The notes under the pieces: generated by a model | Told to the model about the DNA's origin: nothing | Database searches by the model: none | Seen by the model: the letters and a program-made list of their open reading frames with translations, nothing else | Made by a program: the position numbers and the translations under genes | Part shown: positions 1 through 11,428 of the stretch, piece after piece | Position numbering within the stretch: the first letter of the stretch is position 1 | Layout of the letters: every line of letters starts with the position of its first letter | DNA from: Ficedula albicollis | Taxonomy: Eukaryota > Chordata > Aves > Passeriformes > Muscicapidae | Assembly: GCF_000247815.1 (NCBI RefSeq) | Contig: NC_021678.1 | Coordinates: forward strand, 8,328,874 to 8,392,873 | DNA length: 64,000 nucleotides | Direction: 5' to 3'

Positions 1-599
1 TTTTTTTTGGTTTTTTTTAGGATTCCCCCCATATTCCTACAATTTCTTGCACAGAAAACTAACATTAGAAAAGAGAAGCAATTTTTTGTTTAACTTCACA
101 GTAGCTATAGATTTGCAGGAACAACCAAATATCCTTGACTCCAGGACTGAGTAAATGGCTAATTCTGTCTATCAGTTGCAGTTTCATAAGCATTCAAAAG
201 AACATGCAATTTTTACATAAAAATTTCATAGCCCTGATTTTGATTTCATTATGAGCTGAATACATTTGATTTGAAATGCTTTGGTCCACATCAAACTGCC
301 AACAACATAAGAGAATGGGGAATCAAAACACCTTGAGAACTTCAGTGAACTTCAGCTACTACAGTTATGGTAGTATACATTTAATATTCTTATAAATAAA
401 ATGCTTCCATATTCATTTATGTTGCAGATGTCTTTACTTAGATAAGTTTTAAGAAATAAGGTTTTTAAAGTATTTGTTTCACAGATGACACAAATGTTCT
501 GGTAATCCTGTCCCAGATTTTACTGCTATTTAAACAGAAACAGATACTAGTTTACTGTGCTGAGCATTACTTCATCACCATCAAACTTCATTTTAATAA
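1..599. other. Unique AT-rich DNA, no gene seen
   Basis: The stretch opens with two T8 runs separated by GG. The rest is AT-rich unique sequence with frequent stops in all frames. I see no splice-flanked exon, RNA gene or recognisable transposable element. It runs directly into the first tandem duplication. Confidence 0.6.
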
Positions 600-837
600 G
601 ATACCAACATCGTGAAGATACCAACATTGTACAAACCACACAGTAAGAAATGTGCAATCTAACATGATGAAAACATGAATATCATCATACCTAAAGAAGA
701 AATCTTCATTAATCTATTGGAGCCATAAGATACCAACATCGTACAAACCACACAGTAAGAAATGTGCAGTCTAACATGATGAAAACATGAATATCACCAT
801 ACCTGAAGAAGAAATCTTCATTAATCTATTGGAGCCA
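600..837. repeat. Tandem duplication, 112-bp unit, two copies plus a stub
   Basis: Copy 1 spans 617-728 and copy 2 spans 729-837. About four substitutions separate them, for example gcaatct against gcagtct. A 17-base stub at 600-616 (gataccaacatcgtgaa) repeats the unit start. At its sixth GAT-distal position it carries the copy-2 base (aacatcg, not aacattg), so the array has a small internal mosaic. The unit has no coding character. Confidence 0.95.
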
Positions 838-2553
838 ATTAAATCATGTCATGGTACTTGTTCAGTGTTGGCCTCCATCAACAGACCATCACTCAAGCTT
901 ATTCTTGGATTTCACTGAAGTTTCCCAAATTATTGATTAACCCTTTGTTTGTAATTGTTCTGGTAAAGTATCTCTCCTAACCTATTCTTTTGAAGTCTGT
1001 TTTCAGAGACACACCTTTTACACATCTGCTTGGTATTTTACATCTTGAACTGTTATTTCCACCAGTGTTTCACAAGACACTGCTTTCTTCTCCATCTATT
1101 GCCTCTAATTTTACTCTCACATCACAGCAATATAAACTTTCTGATTCTGTGACCCACATCTCTAACTCCAGACACATTCCATTAAGAGCACACTTAAGCC
1201 TGAAAAATAAGCAATTAATTTTCAGACTTTGCCTTATCCACATGACCCTTCTCATCACTGGGACTCCTCATGGCACATGAGACAATTCAAGACTTTTACT
1301 TCATCCTTCAGGTCTTGCATTTCTACCGCTGCTTCCTGTAGTTCCTGATTCTGAAGACAGGTGTAGATGGCAAAATTCTGACTTGGCACCATCTTCATGG
1401 GGATATTTGCATTATAAGGGCTTTATCTCAGATCTCTGTAATGAAATCCCTCTCTCTCCAAACCACTGGGGATTAAAATACTCCAAGAGAAACTGTTATC
1501 TTGCTCCTGGCAATGTGACAAAATAGCCATCTCTCAGACTCTCTTCCAGTGATTTCCTATTATCAGAAAAGGGTAGAAACTTGTCCCTTTGTTTCTTCCA
1601 TTATCTATAGAGTAGCTGCCAGTGTAATTTCAGCTCTAACAATATATCCACCTACTGGCATTCACACTGCCTCTTCAGACTTCAATATCTTTCTGTCTCT
1701 CACTTCTGGGCATCACCATCCTGCTCACTCTGGACACCCTTTCATAGTTAATAAATCCTCTTCAAGTTTTTCGTTGAATTTTTTCCTTCTCTTTTAGTTT
1801 GACTAACCCTTAGAAACCCTTTACTGCACTGCAAATAGAGAATCATCCAAATCACAAATAACTTGCATTTTCAAAAAATCACTGTCTGAAAATTGAGAGG
1901 CTGTTGCCTTTCTGCTTGGAAAGATTTTCAAAGGAAGGAAGATAACTTCAGACACGCTGTATTACTCTGCAATGAAGTGATTAACTAAGTTGGCACTTAA
2001 GTGTCTGTGATTAGGTTTGAAAGCCACCTTCCTGCTGAGATGAGGGACTTCATGCTTGCCTCAGTAATACTGCCTCTGTCAATCTGGCAGAAAACTAATT
2101 TTTCACATTATTTATCTTTGAAAACCAGTAGGAAAAATGTTGTCACTAAAACAAAGTCTAGAGAGCACAGCAGATTCTGGGGGAAAAATCTCTGGTTTTG
2201 GGAACCTAAATCCTAATATTCTATGAGATTATCAAGGCCCCTAATACCTACTGAAAGTGCATAGTTTGCAGATCTACCAACTGAACTAGCAAGCAAATGC
2301 AGAATGTCATGTGCTATGTACAAATGAACTATTGTATTATTTATGGACACAAAATTTAATTAGCAGTTTAGTTCATTAGTTAATTTATAGATAAACAGAG
2401 ACATGTAAAATTTTGGGGTGAAACATTAGAACAACCAAGAGTCCAGAGATAAAAATGTATCAGTTTGGAAAATTGTGCTTGAATCAAGATGTAAGGTCTG
2501 TGAGAAATACACCCACAGAGGTATTCTCAAATTAAATGAAAAAAGTCCTTCTG
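838..2553. other. Unique non-coding DNA
   Basis: There are small open frames of up to 96 codons on the plus strand (990-1280) and 82 codons (1549-1797). Neither has a recognisable domain, a polypyrimidine-AG acceptor with a matching GT donor, or a signal peptide. A small frame on the minus strand overlaps the first. I treat all of them as chance. The C/T-rich stretch around 1300-1780 is only mildly biased and not a simple repeat. Confidence 0.55.
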
Positions 2554-2801
2554 GGAGGTTTGTTGGAGCACTGGAATGAGATAGAAAAGACAATGATGCA
2601 AGGAGAAAGACTGCATCCACTGGAGGTTTGTTGGAGCACTGGAAAGAGATAGAAAAGACAATGATGCGAGGAGAAAGGCTGCATCCACCAAGAAATATTA
2701 CAAACTCAAGGGGAGGTTTGTTGGAGCACTGGAATGAGATAGAAAAGACAATGATGCAAGGAGAAAGACTGCATCCACCAAGAAATATTACAAACTCAAG
2801 A
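2554..2801. repeat. Tandem triplication, 68/90/90-bp copies
   Basis: Copies lie at 2554-2621, 2622-2711 and 2712-2801. Each begins ggaggtttgttggagcac. Copy 1 lacks the last 22 or so bases (ccaagaaatattacaaactc region) that copies 2 and 3 carry. Copies 1 and 3 agree at three sites where copy 2 differs (ggaatgag/ggaaagag, atgcaagg/atgcgagg, aaagact/aaaggct). The array generates a repetitive 141-codon minus-strand frame that is not a gene. It abuts the next duplication directly. Confidence 0.95.
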
Positions 2802-3033
2802 GGATGCTGATACAATTCTTCCAGGTAAAGCCAAAATAGCACAAACCACAAAAGTGTTTTTACACATATCTAAGCAAAACCTGAATGTGAGGATGCTGAT
2901 ACAATTCTTCCAGGTAAAGCCAAAATAGCACAAACCACAAAAGTGTTTTTACACATATCTAAGCAAAACCTGAATGTTCCTGAAACCACAGAAGTTTTTT
3001 TACACATATCTAAGCAAAACCTGAATGTTCCTG
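2800..3033. repeat. Tandem duplication, 89-bp unit, plus partial third copy
   Basis: Copy 1 (2800-2888) and copy 2 (2889-2982) match over the shared unit. A partial third copy (2983-3033) repeats only the last 51 bp, with about two changes. Each full copy contains ttccaggtaaag, a match to a 5' splice-site consensus (CAG|GTAAAG) on the plus strand, so the duplication doubles a cryptic donor. It starts exactly where the preceding triplication ends. Confidence 0.95.
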
Positions 3034-6000
3034 CTGTAGTACATGAGAAACCTTCCATGAAGTTAGGGCACAGTCCCACAGATAATTCAGTCATCCAGAA
3101 AAATGGCAAAAGACTATTAGCTATCTACATTTTACTCCTCTTTGGGCCTCAAAAGGCCTTTCATGTTTTTGTGCAAAGCCAGCTGATCAGGCAGAAAAAA
3201 TTATAGAATAATGCCATCTATATAACTGAGAATGCTTCTATTAAAATATAGATTTATACAAAGATTCTCCTATTATTGGTGTATTAAGAACAACATTAAA
3301 ATTAGTTATCTAAGCACTCACTGAACTCATGCTTCACTAATTGGGGTTGCCTGAAGAGTAATTTATTTCTTGCTTCACATTTTACGACATTTCTTACTCT
3401 TCAGCTTCTTTCCTCAACTGAGAAAGGCAATTCATAATGAGTTTGCATCATTTGCAGTTAATGACATGCTATGCAGTTGTTCTTTCTTTGGATACTCAGC
3501 AATAAACATATTTTTCTTTGTTTCATTTCCGTAGGCTTTTACTAACCATTATATTCTATACTAACACTATGCTTCTATAAATAACAAAGAATTTATTATT
3601 TTTATTATGAAATCTACACAAAGCTATAGTTACTTGTCACATAATGACTAATACAAAGAAAAGATAAAGGCAGACAGCAAAAACCTTTTATGTAGCACTT
3701 TTATTGCTGTATCACCTTATATGTAGTGAAGATGGATATTTCCTACTCCATTATCAAAACAAAATACACCTTAGAACAAGAAAGAAAATTCACAGTTTTG
3801 CCTCTGTGGTTTGATTGAAAAAAAAAAAAAAAATTAAGCCAACCAAAGCCCCAAAATACCTCAACTTAGACATGTCCATTTTTTTGATAAAATGTTTGAG
3901 AACAATAAATATTCCCTCCCACCTCTTCTTCTGTATCTGAAAAAGGGCAGGACAGGTGTACCAGTACACTCATACATTTATGTGTGCACATAAGAGTTAA
4001 AACAAACACTATGCCAGAAAATGTCTGACAAAGCAGCATGTGAAAAATATCTCAAAAGCAAGGAAAGCATGAAGATTTAAAACGCTTACCAAAAAATTCT
4101 GGAAAGCCTGCTTCTAAAGTTCATCCCCCAATTTTTGTGCAGTCTGTTGTTTTTCCATTATTCAAGGAGGAGGAATAAGGCACCAAGCTGCTGGGCTCAG
4201 CAGCTGGCTCCATCCCTCCAGGCTCAGGGGCTGACAGGGGCCTCGTCACTGCTCAAGAGAAGCAGCTCTTACATCTTCAGCTTCCTTTCAACTCTATGAT
4301 TTACAACCTGATGACTTGTGGGCCAATTCTCAGCATGTATAAACTCTCAGAGCTCCCCTGGCATTACCAGAAGTGTCCTCTACATCTAAATAATTGCCAC
4401 TGTGCCTTGTTTGCTCCATTACCCCCTTGGCTCAGCATTTTCAGTACACTGTCATTGCTGGCTGGCACACACACAGACAGCTTTTGGTATGAAGGCTGCA
4501 AAATTCTTTCATTTTATAGGACCTATGATGAACACCAAAATGGCATAAATCCTTTCCCTAACATTCACATTAACTGCAACAATTGGAGATTTTAAGCAAT
4601 ATCACTGGAAAGACAAACCAAAAAGCCAGTTTCTGTGCAGGACAGCATCTCTTGTGTCAGTGCTAACCCACCAAAACCACTAACTGCCATCCTTGAAAAA
4701 TTAACCAAGAGCATGAAGAGGAGCAGTCTAGACCACTCTTCTGTTTGCTTTTGTGCAGACAAACGCATTATTCCAAAATGGTAAGTAATATACAACAGAG
4801 AATAAAAACTAGAATTGTGGCTTTCATTTAATTTATGGGAGTGTATTAATAACTCCCTTCACTCTTTGATGGTCAAAATAAAACACCAAGCACAAGTAAC
4901 ACACTGCTCTACTGACAACTCAGTTTACTTTCTGCACAACTGAGTGATGCCATCAAGTGGTCAACAAATGCACCAGTTGTTTTCCAAGTAAGGTTTTTGG
5001 GTTAATCTTCACTGAACACGCTGCATTTTGCATGGAAAAGCTACTGCCATGAAATTGGCAAAAAGCACACTCCACTGACAAAAGTGCATTAATTGAGAGC
5101 ACTAGTGACAGGTAAGAGATGGCCTTGTTTTGCCAAAAGACTGCTCCGATATGCTCTCTAGCTCCTCCTAAGAAGGTAGGAGCCTCTGAGAGCACAAACA
5201 GCCTTCAAACTGCTTTAGAGTTGATTTCTACTATTGGTTTTGCAGTTGGATGGATCTAGAAGACCACAACAGGAAAGACTACGTAATGTAGGTATTAAAA
5301 GTATTTAAATTAAAAAAAAAAAAAAAAATTAGCATTGTGAGTGGTTAAGATTGTGCATCATCCCAGAATTTATACCTTTTCTAGTTTTCTCAATTAATAA
5401 TGAAAAGATCCTTAAAGCAGCTAAACAGAAATTTGATGGTGCAGAAATTCTGCAGAATAACTCTACTTCTGTTTTCTCAACAAAATATAACTCCATTAGT
5501 GAAGACTTTCTCTTGGAATTGTAGTTTGGCATGATTAAAAATGTGAATAAGCACTTCTGGTAATTTTGAATAGTGCATGGCTCTACAAAACTACACATTA
5601 ATCACAATGGCATCAATACTATTTTAAGGCACTAGGTGGAATTGAACCAGCTTTGACTTTTTTTTCTTTTTCCCCTTCAACACTAGTTCTGAGGTAGAAT
5701 TAACTGCAAACCATCTCAATTATTCACAGGACATAACTGCTTTTCTGAACACTGCATATTTGATCTCTGTTCTTTGCAAGTTCTTCAATAATTATGTTTT
5801 CTTTTGCCCTTCAACACAGAACGAGCTGCACTTTCTCACCCTCTGCTTTTTTCAGCAGTCTTTCATGACAAGCCAATGACATAGAAGTATTTTTTACATC
5901 CTTGTTAGCATTCTGCAGGGATGCCTGACTTTGTTGCCTCCTTTGGGACTATTATACTTGTACATGCTGAGCATTATTTTAATGTCAGTGTAGCTCAGGC

Positions 6001-7772
6001 TCAGTTTGAGCATGCACAAAAGGAAAACACACTCCTGCCATCAACAAAAAGCAGTCAAACAGGGAGATTCCAGATAAGCTGATCAAACCTCCCATTCTTT
6101 GGTACTGAGGAACACCTTTGGATTTGGAGCAGCACTGATAACCAAGGAACACATTAGCCCTGCTTGCCTATCTAATCTATCTATGCACAAATAAGGCCAA
6201 CAGAAATTTCCATTTGGGGGGAGGCTTAAACTATTCACCTTTGCATCACACCTTAAGCTGAAAGCAGGAGGGATGAGCATCAGCCTAAGCCCCCTCAACT
6301 CCTTCTGCACTACTTACAAAAGATTGCTGTTGTTTCCCCAGCACATTAGAAGCACGTGCCACTCTCCGCACATCCCACTCACGCAGACATTTTAAGCAAA
6401 CCAAGACAGTGACGCATGATCTTCCCAATCTGCCATTGTGCTCACTAAAGTGCCTGCTTGAAGACAACAAAGTCAAATAACCCCAAACACCACTCCAAAG
6501 CGGCACCTTACATCCTCACACTTTAGGGAAGACTCTGGGGCACACATAATTCTATCGAGGCCGCTGCAATACCAGAAACAAAATGATATGAGGCTCAAGG
6601 TAAGTTCCCAAAGGCTACCATTGTCTCATGCACAGACAGCAAGTTCCACACTCCAATAAGCAGCTCCAGAAATGCACACCCCTAAAACTTATCCTTATTG
6701 TCCTATCTATAACCTTCCCCCTCCCACAGCTGTTACTTGTAGCAGCAAAGAGGACAGTGGTATTACATAAGGCAGAGGAGACACCAGAAATCATCACACA
6801 GCCAGGGAAGCACAGCCGTGGTGAAGGAGCCCACTTATCTAAACAGCATTCATTTATTTGTGCCAACTGCTGAAAGACTTGCAGTGTTTATGAATCTAGT
6901 TGTGACTCAGGATGTATTTATAGTGTATTTATCGACAAGCTTTAGGGCTTGATCTATTGAAAGATCTCTGCAATGTATCACATACTTACAACTGCATCCA
7001 AAGATTATGCAAATATCCCAAGCCTAGCAACAGCCTAAAGCTGCTATGTCATTTTCTAAAATCAACTTTAAAAGGAACACTTTCTCCTTTCCTCACTCAT
7101 GAAAGACATAACAAATGCCAAAATTATTTTTGCTCATTACTAAGGAAAGGTTCCTGTCCTCACTCAGCACTAGTATTGGTGATATAAAAACCACTTTGCT
7201 TGCAAATCTCAAATCCCCCATGGCCATCCAGTGCTATAAACTGGGTAGCATTAAAACACTGCAAATATGCATTTCCAGTTTTCCTTTTAGCAGTTGCCAC
7301 TGAATAACATCAGACACCACACATAATTTTTAACACCTACTAAAATAACTTTAAATTATTAGAGTTTTATTCTGAATTTCTCTCTCTCCTTCAGCCCTGC
7401 ATGAGACAAGTCAGGGGAAAACAACAAAATTCACAAATTGTCAAGAGTTCTCATCTGAATACAAGAAATTAGCCAGTTGTTCAAATGTGTTTACCACCTG
7501 GTAGCTCCCACTGTGAACCTGAGGGCAGATTTTCAAAAAGCCTCAACATTTACACACTTCCTTACCAGAGGCTGCTGCAAGACCAGGCCTCTTGTTTTGA
7601 TGTTTAAATGAGACCTGACCTCTTGAAAGTTTTTCCCATTTTCAAACAGACCCCCTTTTTTAAAAAAAAAAAAAAAAAAGTCAGCCTCTGTCTCTGAGGA
7701 TAAACAGGTATTATACTGGGCATAACCAGACTTACCTCAAACCAACAGAAACACAGACTATTTCTTTAATAA
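3034..7772. other. Unique non-coding DNA with A tracts
   Basis: About 4.7 kb without a supportable gene. The longest open frames are 99 codons at 4296-4595 (plus) and about 80-90 codons elsewhere; none has a recognisable motif. Pure A runs occur at 3818-3833, 5312-5328 and 7662-7679. A slightly GC-richer patch at 4185-4260 has no clear structure. I could not match any segment to a CR1, LTR or DNA transposon from memory. Confidence 0.5.
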
Positions 7773-7898
7773 TACATTATTAAAATTGTTTAAAAATAAG
7801 CATAATTACAACTTGCAATAAAGGTTTCTCCTGCTTACATTATTAAAAATTGTTGAAAAATAAGCATAATTACAACTTGCAATAAAGGTTTCTCCTGC
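7773..7898. repeat. Tandem duplication, 63-bp unit
   Basis: Copy 1 spans 7773-7835 and copy 2 spans 7836-7898. They differ by one A indel and one substitution (ttgtttaaaa against ttgttgaaaa). Each copy ends in ggtttctcctgc. The flanks on the two sides are unrelated, so little or no microhomology is visible at the junction. Confidence 0.95.
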
Positions 7899-8804
7899 AT
7901 GAAAGCCACTCTATGGTAGACACTAATTCAGACTCATCTAGAAGAAGCCACATAGAAAAGACCTGATTTTAAAACACCTCACATTGCACAGGAAGATATT
8001 GCTTTACTTAAAGACTCTACTTTCAGGTGTTTTACAATTCCTTCAACTACACCTGATTTCAGCAACTAGTAACTACATTGCATATATACAACATATATAT
8101 ATTAGCAGAGTGGATAGATAATACAGGATAACTCAAGCCCTGGGACATGATCTATAGAGAAATATTGTATTACACTTTTTATTAGGTCCTACTTAGGCTT
8201 CATTACTGAGAACATTTAACTGGATGTTAAGTTTTATGTTTGCATTCATATAATCTCATTATATAACACCTTCAGATAGTTTTCTTTCATCACAGACTAA
8301 AGTAATCAAAATAATTTTGCCCCTGTCCTCTTACCACTGCATTTGAATGTATTCTACACAAGAGCAAGAGAACCACTACTGCACTGTGGTCAGAGGAACA
8401 GACAGCTACTGAAACATTATCACGTGGGGACACGTAAGGAATTCCGTATTGCACTGTCCTGAATCTGTTTCTACAGGGCTTTGTAACATCAATAACCAGT
8501 GCTCGTGCAGAGAGTTAAACACAGATGGAAGGAAAATGCTTAAACTAACAAGATAAACATCATAATGGAGAAGCTAGTGCCTAATTTCTAGCACACAGAG
8601 AAAATGGTTTAAGGAAAGGAAAAGATGCACCTCAATTATAGAAGCAGAAAGCAGGTCAGAAAAGGTTCTTGCTTTCAAGTATCTTTTTTTTTCACTGGTT
8701 AAAAAATTATGTAACTTATTAGAAAAGTGAATTTCTAATTAAAAGTTTAAATGAGGAATTTTTGTTTGTTTGTTCATAGGTCACCAGTTTCTCACTAAAG
8801 CATA
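7899..8804. other. Unique non-coding DNA
   Basis: AT-rich sequence with a short TA-alternating patch around 8080-8102 and a (TTTG)3 run near 8761. No open frame of note and no repeat family recognised. Confidence 0.55.
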
Positions 8805-8931
8805 CATTATTGGATCATAAACATTTTCCGAGAATATATATTATGGCTGTATGCTCAAGTCATAAACTCATTATTGGATCATAAAAATTTTCCGAGAACA
8901 TATATTATGGCTGTATGCTCAAGTCATAAAC
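8805..8931. repeat. Tandem duplication, 64-bp unit
   Basis: Copies at 8805-8868 and 8869-8931 differ at about two sites (ataaacatttt/ataaaaatttt and gagaatata/gagaacata). Both contain the phrase ttatggctgtatgctcaag. No coding capacity. Confidence 0.95.
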
Positions 8932-9998
8932 CAAGTAAAAAAAATCAAATGTTAGAAAGCCACAACATCTAGAGCCCTCTTGCAAGCCTCACATTGTCCC
9001 AAGCATCAGGAAATTTTACTGTGAGAGACACTAAATTTCTAGACTGATAAAAATCAAGTTACAGCAGGATGCCACAGACAGCACAGTGTCAGCTTGAGAG
9101 CTTGACAAGAGCCATGGTATTCCCTGCAGGCTGAGGTGGGGTTTCTTCAGTTATCATTGCATGATTGTTATACTCTGATTTCTTCCCTTTTTACTGCACA
9201 ACATCTTTATAAAATCACTGTCTCGTCCAGAACATATGCTACATGCACCATTTAAATAGTCACATTCTTCACAGCATCTATTCTTTTCTCATAATCACTG
9301 AATTGCTTTCTTAAAGCAACCTGACTATAAGGTAAGGGGCTGCAGGGAATCACTGCCCAGGCCTGGCAGTACATCACCCTCTTGTCTGACAGATAAGCAC
9401 CTGCACAATTGACACTGTGGGCTTTTGAAGTTTCCCAAATCTCTCCAAAAGTGTGGTATTGCCTTCTGAGTTTAAATGCCTAGAGACATCATGAAGGTAC
9501 AGCATCACAGCTCCAACACTGTAGCCTGGTTCTGCAGACTTTGGTTACTGTTAGCTCTCCTACCTTCCCAATTTACTTCAAATAACCATTTCCCAAGGAT
9601 CCAATTTCATGAGCATTAGGCCAGAAGACATTTGTTCATTCAAGGATCTCTGTCTAAATACATACCACAGTTGTAGAAAACACCTTGCCCCTCTCACATC
9701 ACCTAAGGTGAGTTCCACACAGCTCTTGAGCATTTTCTATAGCATTACTTATACATGCAGTACTATGAACCACTTGTATTTTGGACCTGATTCCTCCCAG
9801 TAACTAACTACTATGAAATCAAATTAATTTATTTCTTCACAGGCTGAAACTATTTTGTGCAACCAGGAAAACTGCCTCGTGGTTAGACATGTCAGCTGAT
9901 TTCTCAGGGGGGCTTTTGTCACAGAGGCTCTTCATTTTCACATGCTAAGAATATTTTGACGTAGTCCAAATCTACATCTTGAGACTGTCTGTCTGTCA
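8932..9998. other. Unique non-coding DNA
   Basis: No gene, RNA or repeat family recognised. A 64-codon frame at 9609-9803 is within chance expectation. Confidence 0.55.
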
Positions 9999-10257
9999 GA
10001 CCTTGCACATTTACTAGTCTTGGAAACTCCATGGAGACCACTCTTACTTCACATTATATATATATTTAGACTGACAACCATTTCTCAGTTCTACAAGAGA
10101 AAAGTGATTTTTTTTTTTTTTTTTATCAGACAATGACCTTGCACATTTACTAGTCTTGGAAACTCCATGGAGACCACTCTTACTTCACATTATATATATA
10201 TTTAGACTGACAACCATTTCTCAGTTCTACAAGAGAAAAGTGATTTTTTTTTTTTTT
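9999..10257. repeat. Tandem duplication, 136-bp unit with T tract
   Basis: Copy 1 (9999-10134) and copy 2 (10135-10257) are identical through a (TA)n patch and the phrase aagagaaaagtga. Each then enters a T tract. Copy 1 continues past its T tract into atcagacaat before the junction, whereas copy 2 exits to unique sequence. The only internal difference I see is T-tract length. Confidence 0.95.
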
Positions 10258-11290
10258 GTTCCTAAAACAACAGGTTTCCTTAGCTGTAGAGCCCAAGGCA
10301 CAATATATTATCCCTAGCCACAGTACCAACAGAAGGTGTTAATGAAGCCCAAGACTGAAGCAGAGTTAAAGTCTGGGGGAAGTCTGGCTCCTTGTTGTAC
10401 ACTTTACACAATTATATCTAGGTGTAACAAAGGCACATATCAGATGCTCTTTCCCCACAGCCCTCTCCTAGTGCAGCGTGGCTGCACATCCCAGACACAG
10501 GCTGGAAACCCTGGAGACCAAGGGCAGCATCCACCATAGGCACAAATTGCTTCCTCTGTTCTCTAAGCTACAGCAAAGGTGTTAAAGGGAGCTGCAGGAT
10601 GGGACCCTGCTGAGCAGGGCAGTCACTGCTCTGTACATTTAGGGCTCCACCACACGGAACTTGGGCAGTCAGAGAAAAACACATTTTCTCACTTCCCCTC
10701 CAAGTCCCTTTCCAGTCTAAAAGACATTTCTGTGCAATGTAACAAAAGGCAACATCTCACTTGAGACTTTCTCAATTTCCTTGGGCCTCTGTGCATGCAG
10801 GAGACTGCACTGGACACTTGCTCCTGTTAGAAAAAGGAGGTTCTGAACAGCAAAAATGCCTTTCACATTTTCCCCAATTTAATGATTCATTTGATTAACT
10901 GCACTGAGCACAGTTAATCAGGTAACTCACAGGACTCCAGTGTCTTTGAACATCAAAACTGAATTAAAAGGTTATTGTGAGCAACAACCAAATACATCAG
11001 CTAAATTGTCAGAAAGACTACAAAACAGAAAGGTAGGCAATGGTCAATTTGTAGACTAATTGTAGAACACAGAAATGCATAATGAAAAGAAAGGCAGTGT
11101 CTTCTATGCTCTCAATACGCTTTTCTGTTTTGCATTAACTGTAAGACAATTTTCATATTTTGTGAATATACCCCTCTAATATTCACCACAAGACATTCAG
11201 AATCCAATCAGCTAAACTTCACCAAGGCCCAGAAGCAGGCACAGACTCCTCATCAGGGACCTGGGTGCACACAGAGCCCCATGAGACAAG
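10258..11290. other. Unique non-coding DNA, mildly GC-richer
   Basis: The segment 10370-10760 is somewhat GC-richer and holds two small plus-strand frames (67 and 61 codons). They have no domain and no paired splice signals. No repeat family recognised. Confidence 0.5.
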
Positions 11291-11428
11291 CAGTTGCAAC
11301 ATCTTTGTATCCCACAATGTGCTGAAGCACTAGGAATCAAGTGTGATGCAAAAAAGGGCAGCTGAAACATCTTTGTACCCCACAATGTGCTGAAGCTCTA
11401 GGAATCAAGTGTGATGCAAAAAAGGGCA
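11291..11428. repeat. Tandem duplication, 68-bp unit
   Basis: Copies at 11291-11358 and 11359-11428 share ccccacaatgtgctgaag or a one-base variant. About four substitutions separate them (roughly 6 percent), making this one of the more diverged pairs and so probably one of the older ones. Both copies end in the A-rich phrase gatgcaaaaaagggcag. Confidence 0.94.

Noticed and set aside
2554..2640. Possible CR1 retrotransposon 3' end (the phrase ggagcactggaa)
   Set aside because: Only about a dozen bases resemble my recollection of CR1. The surrounding sequence and the usual terminal short repeat are absent.
2426..2851. 141-codon minus-strand frame with internal peptide repeats
   Set aside because: The peptide repeat is the shadow of the 68/90-bp triplication; the frame exists because copied DNA lacks stops in that phase.
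4185..4320. Possible diverged retroelement near a GC-richer patch with a tctatgatt word
   Set aside because: The word is single, not the tandem terminal repeat of avian CR1, and nothing else matches.
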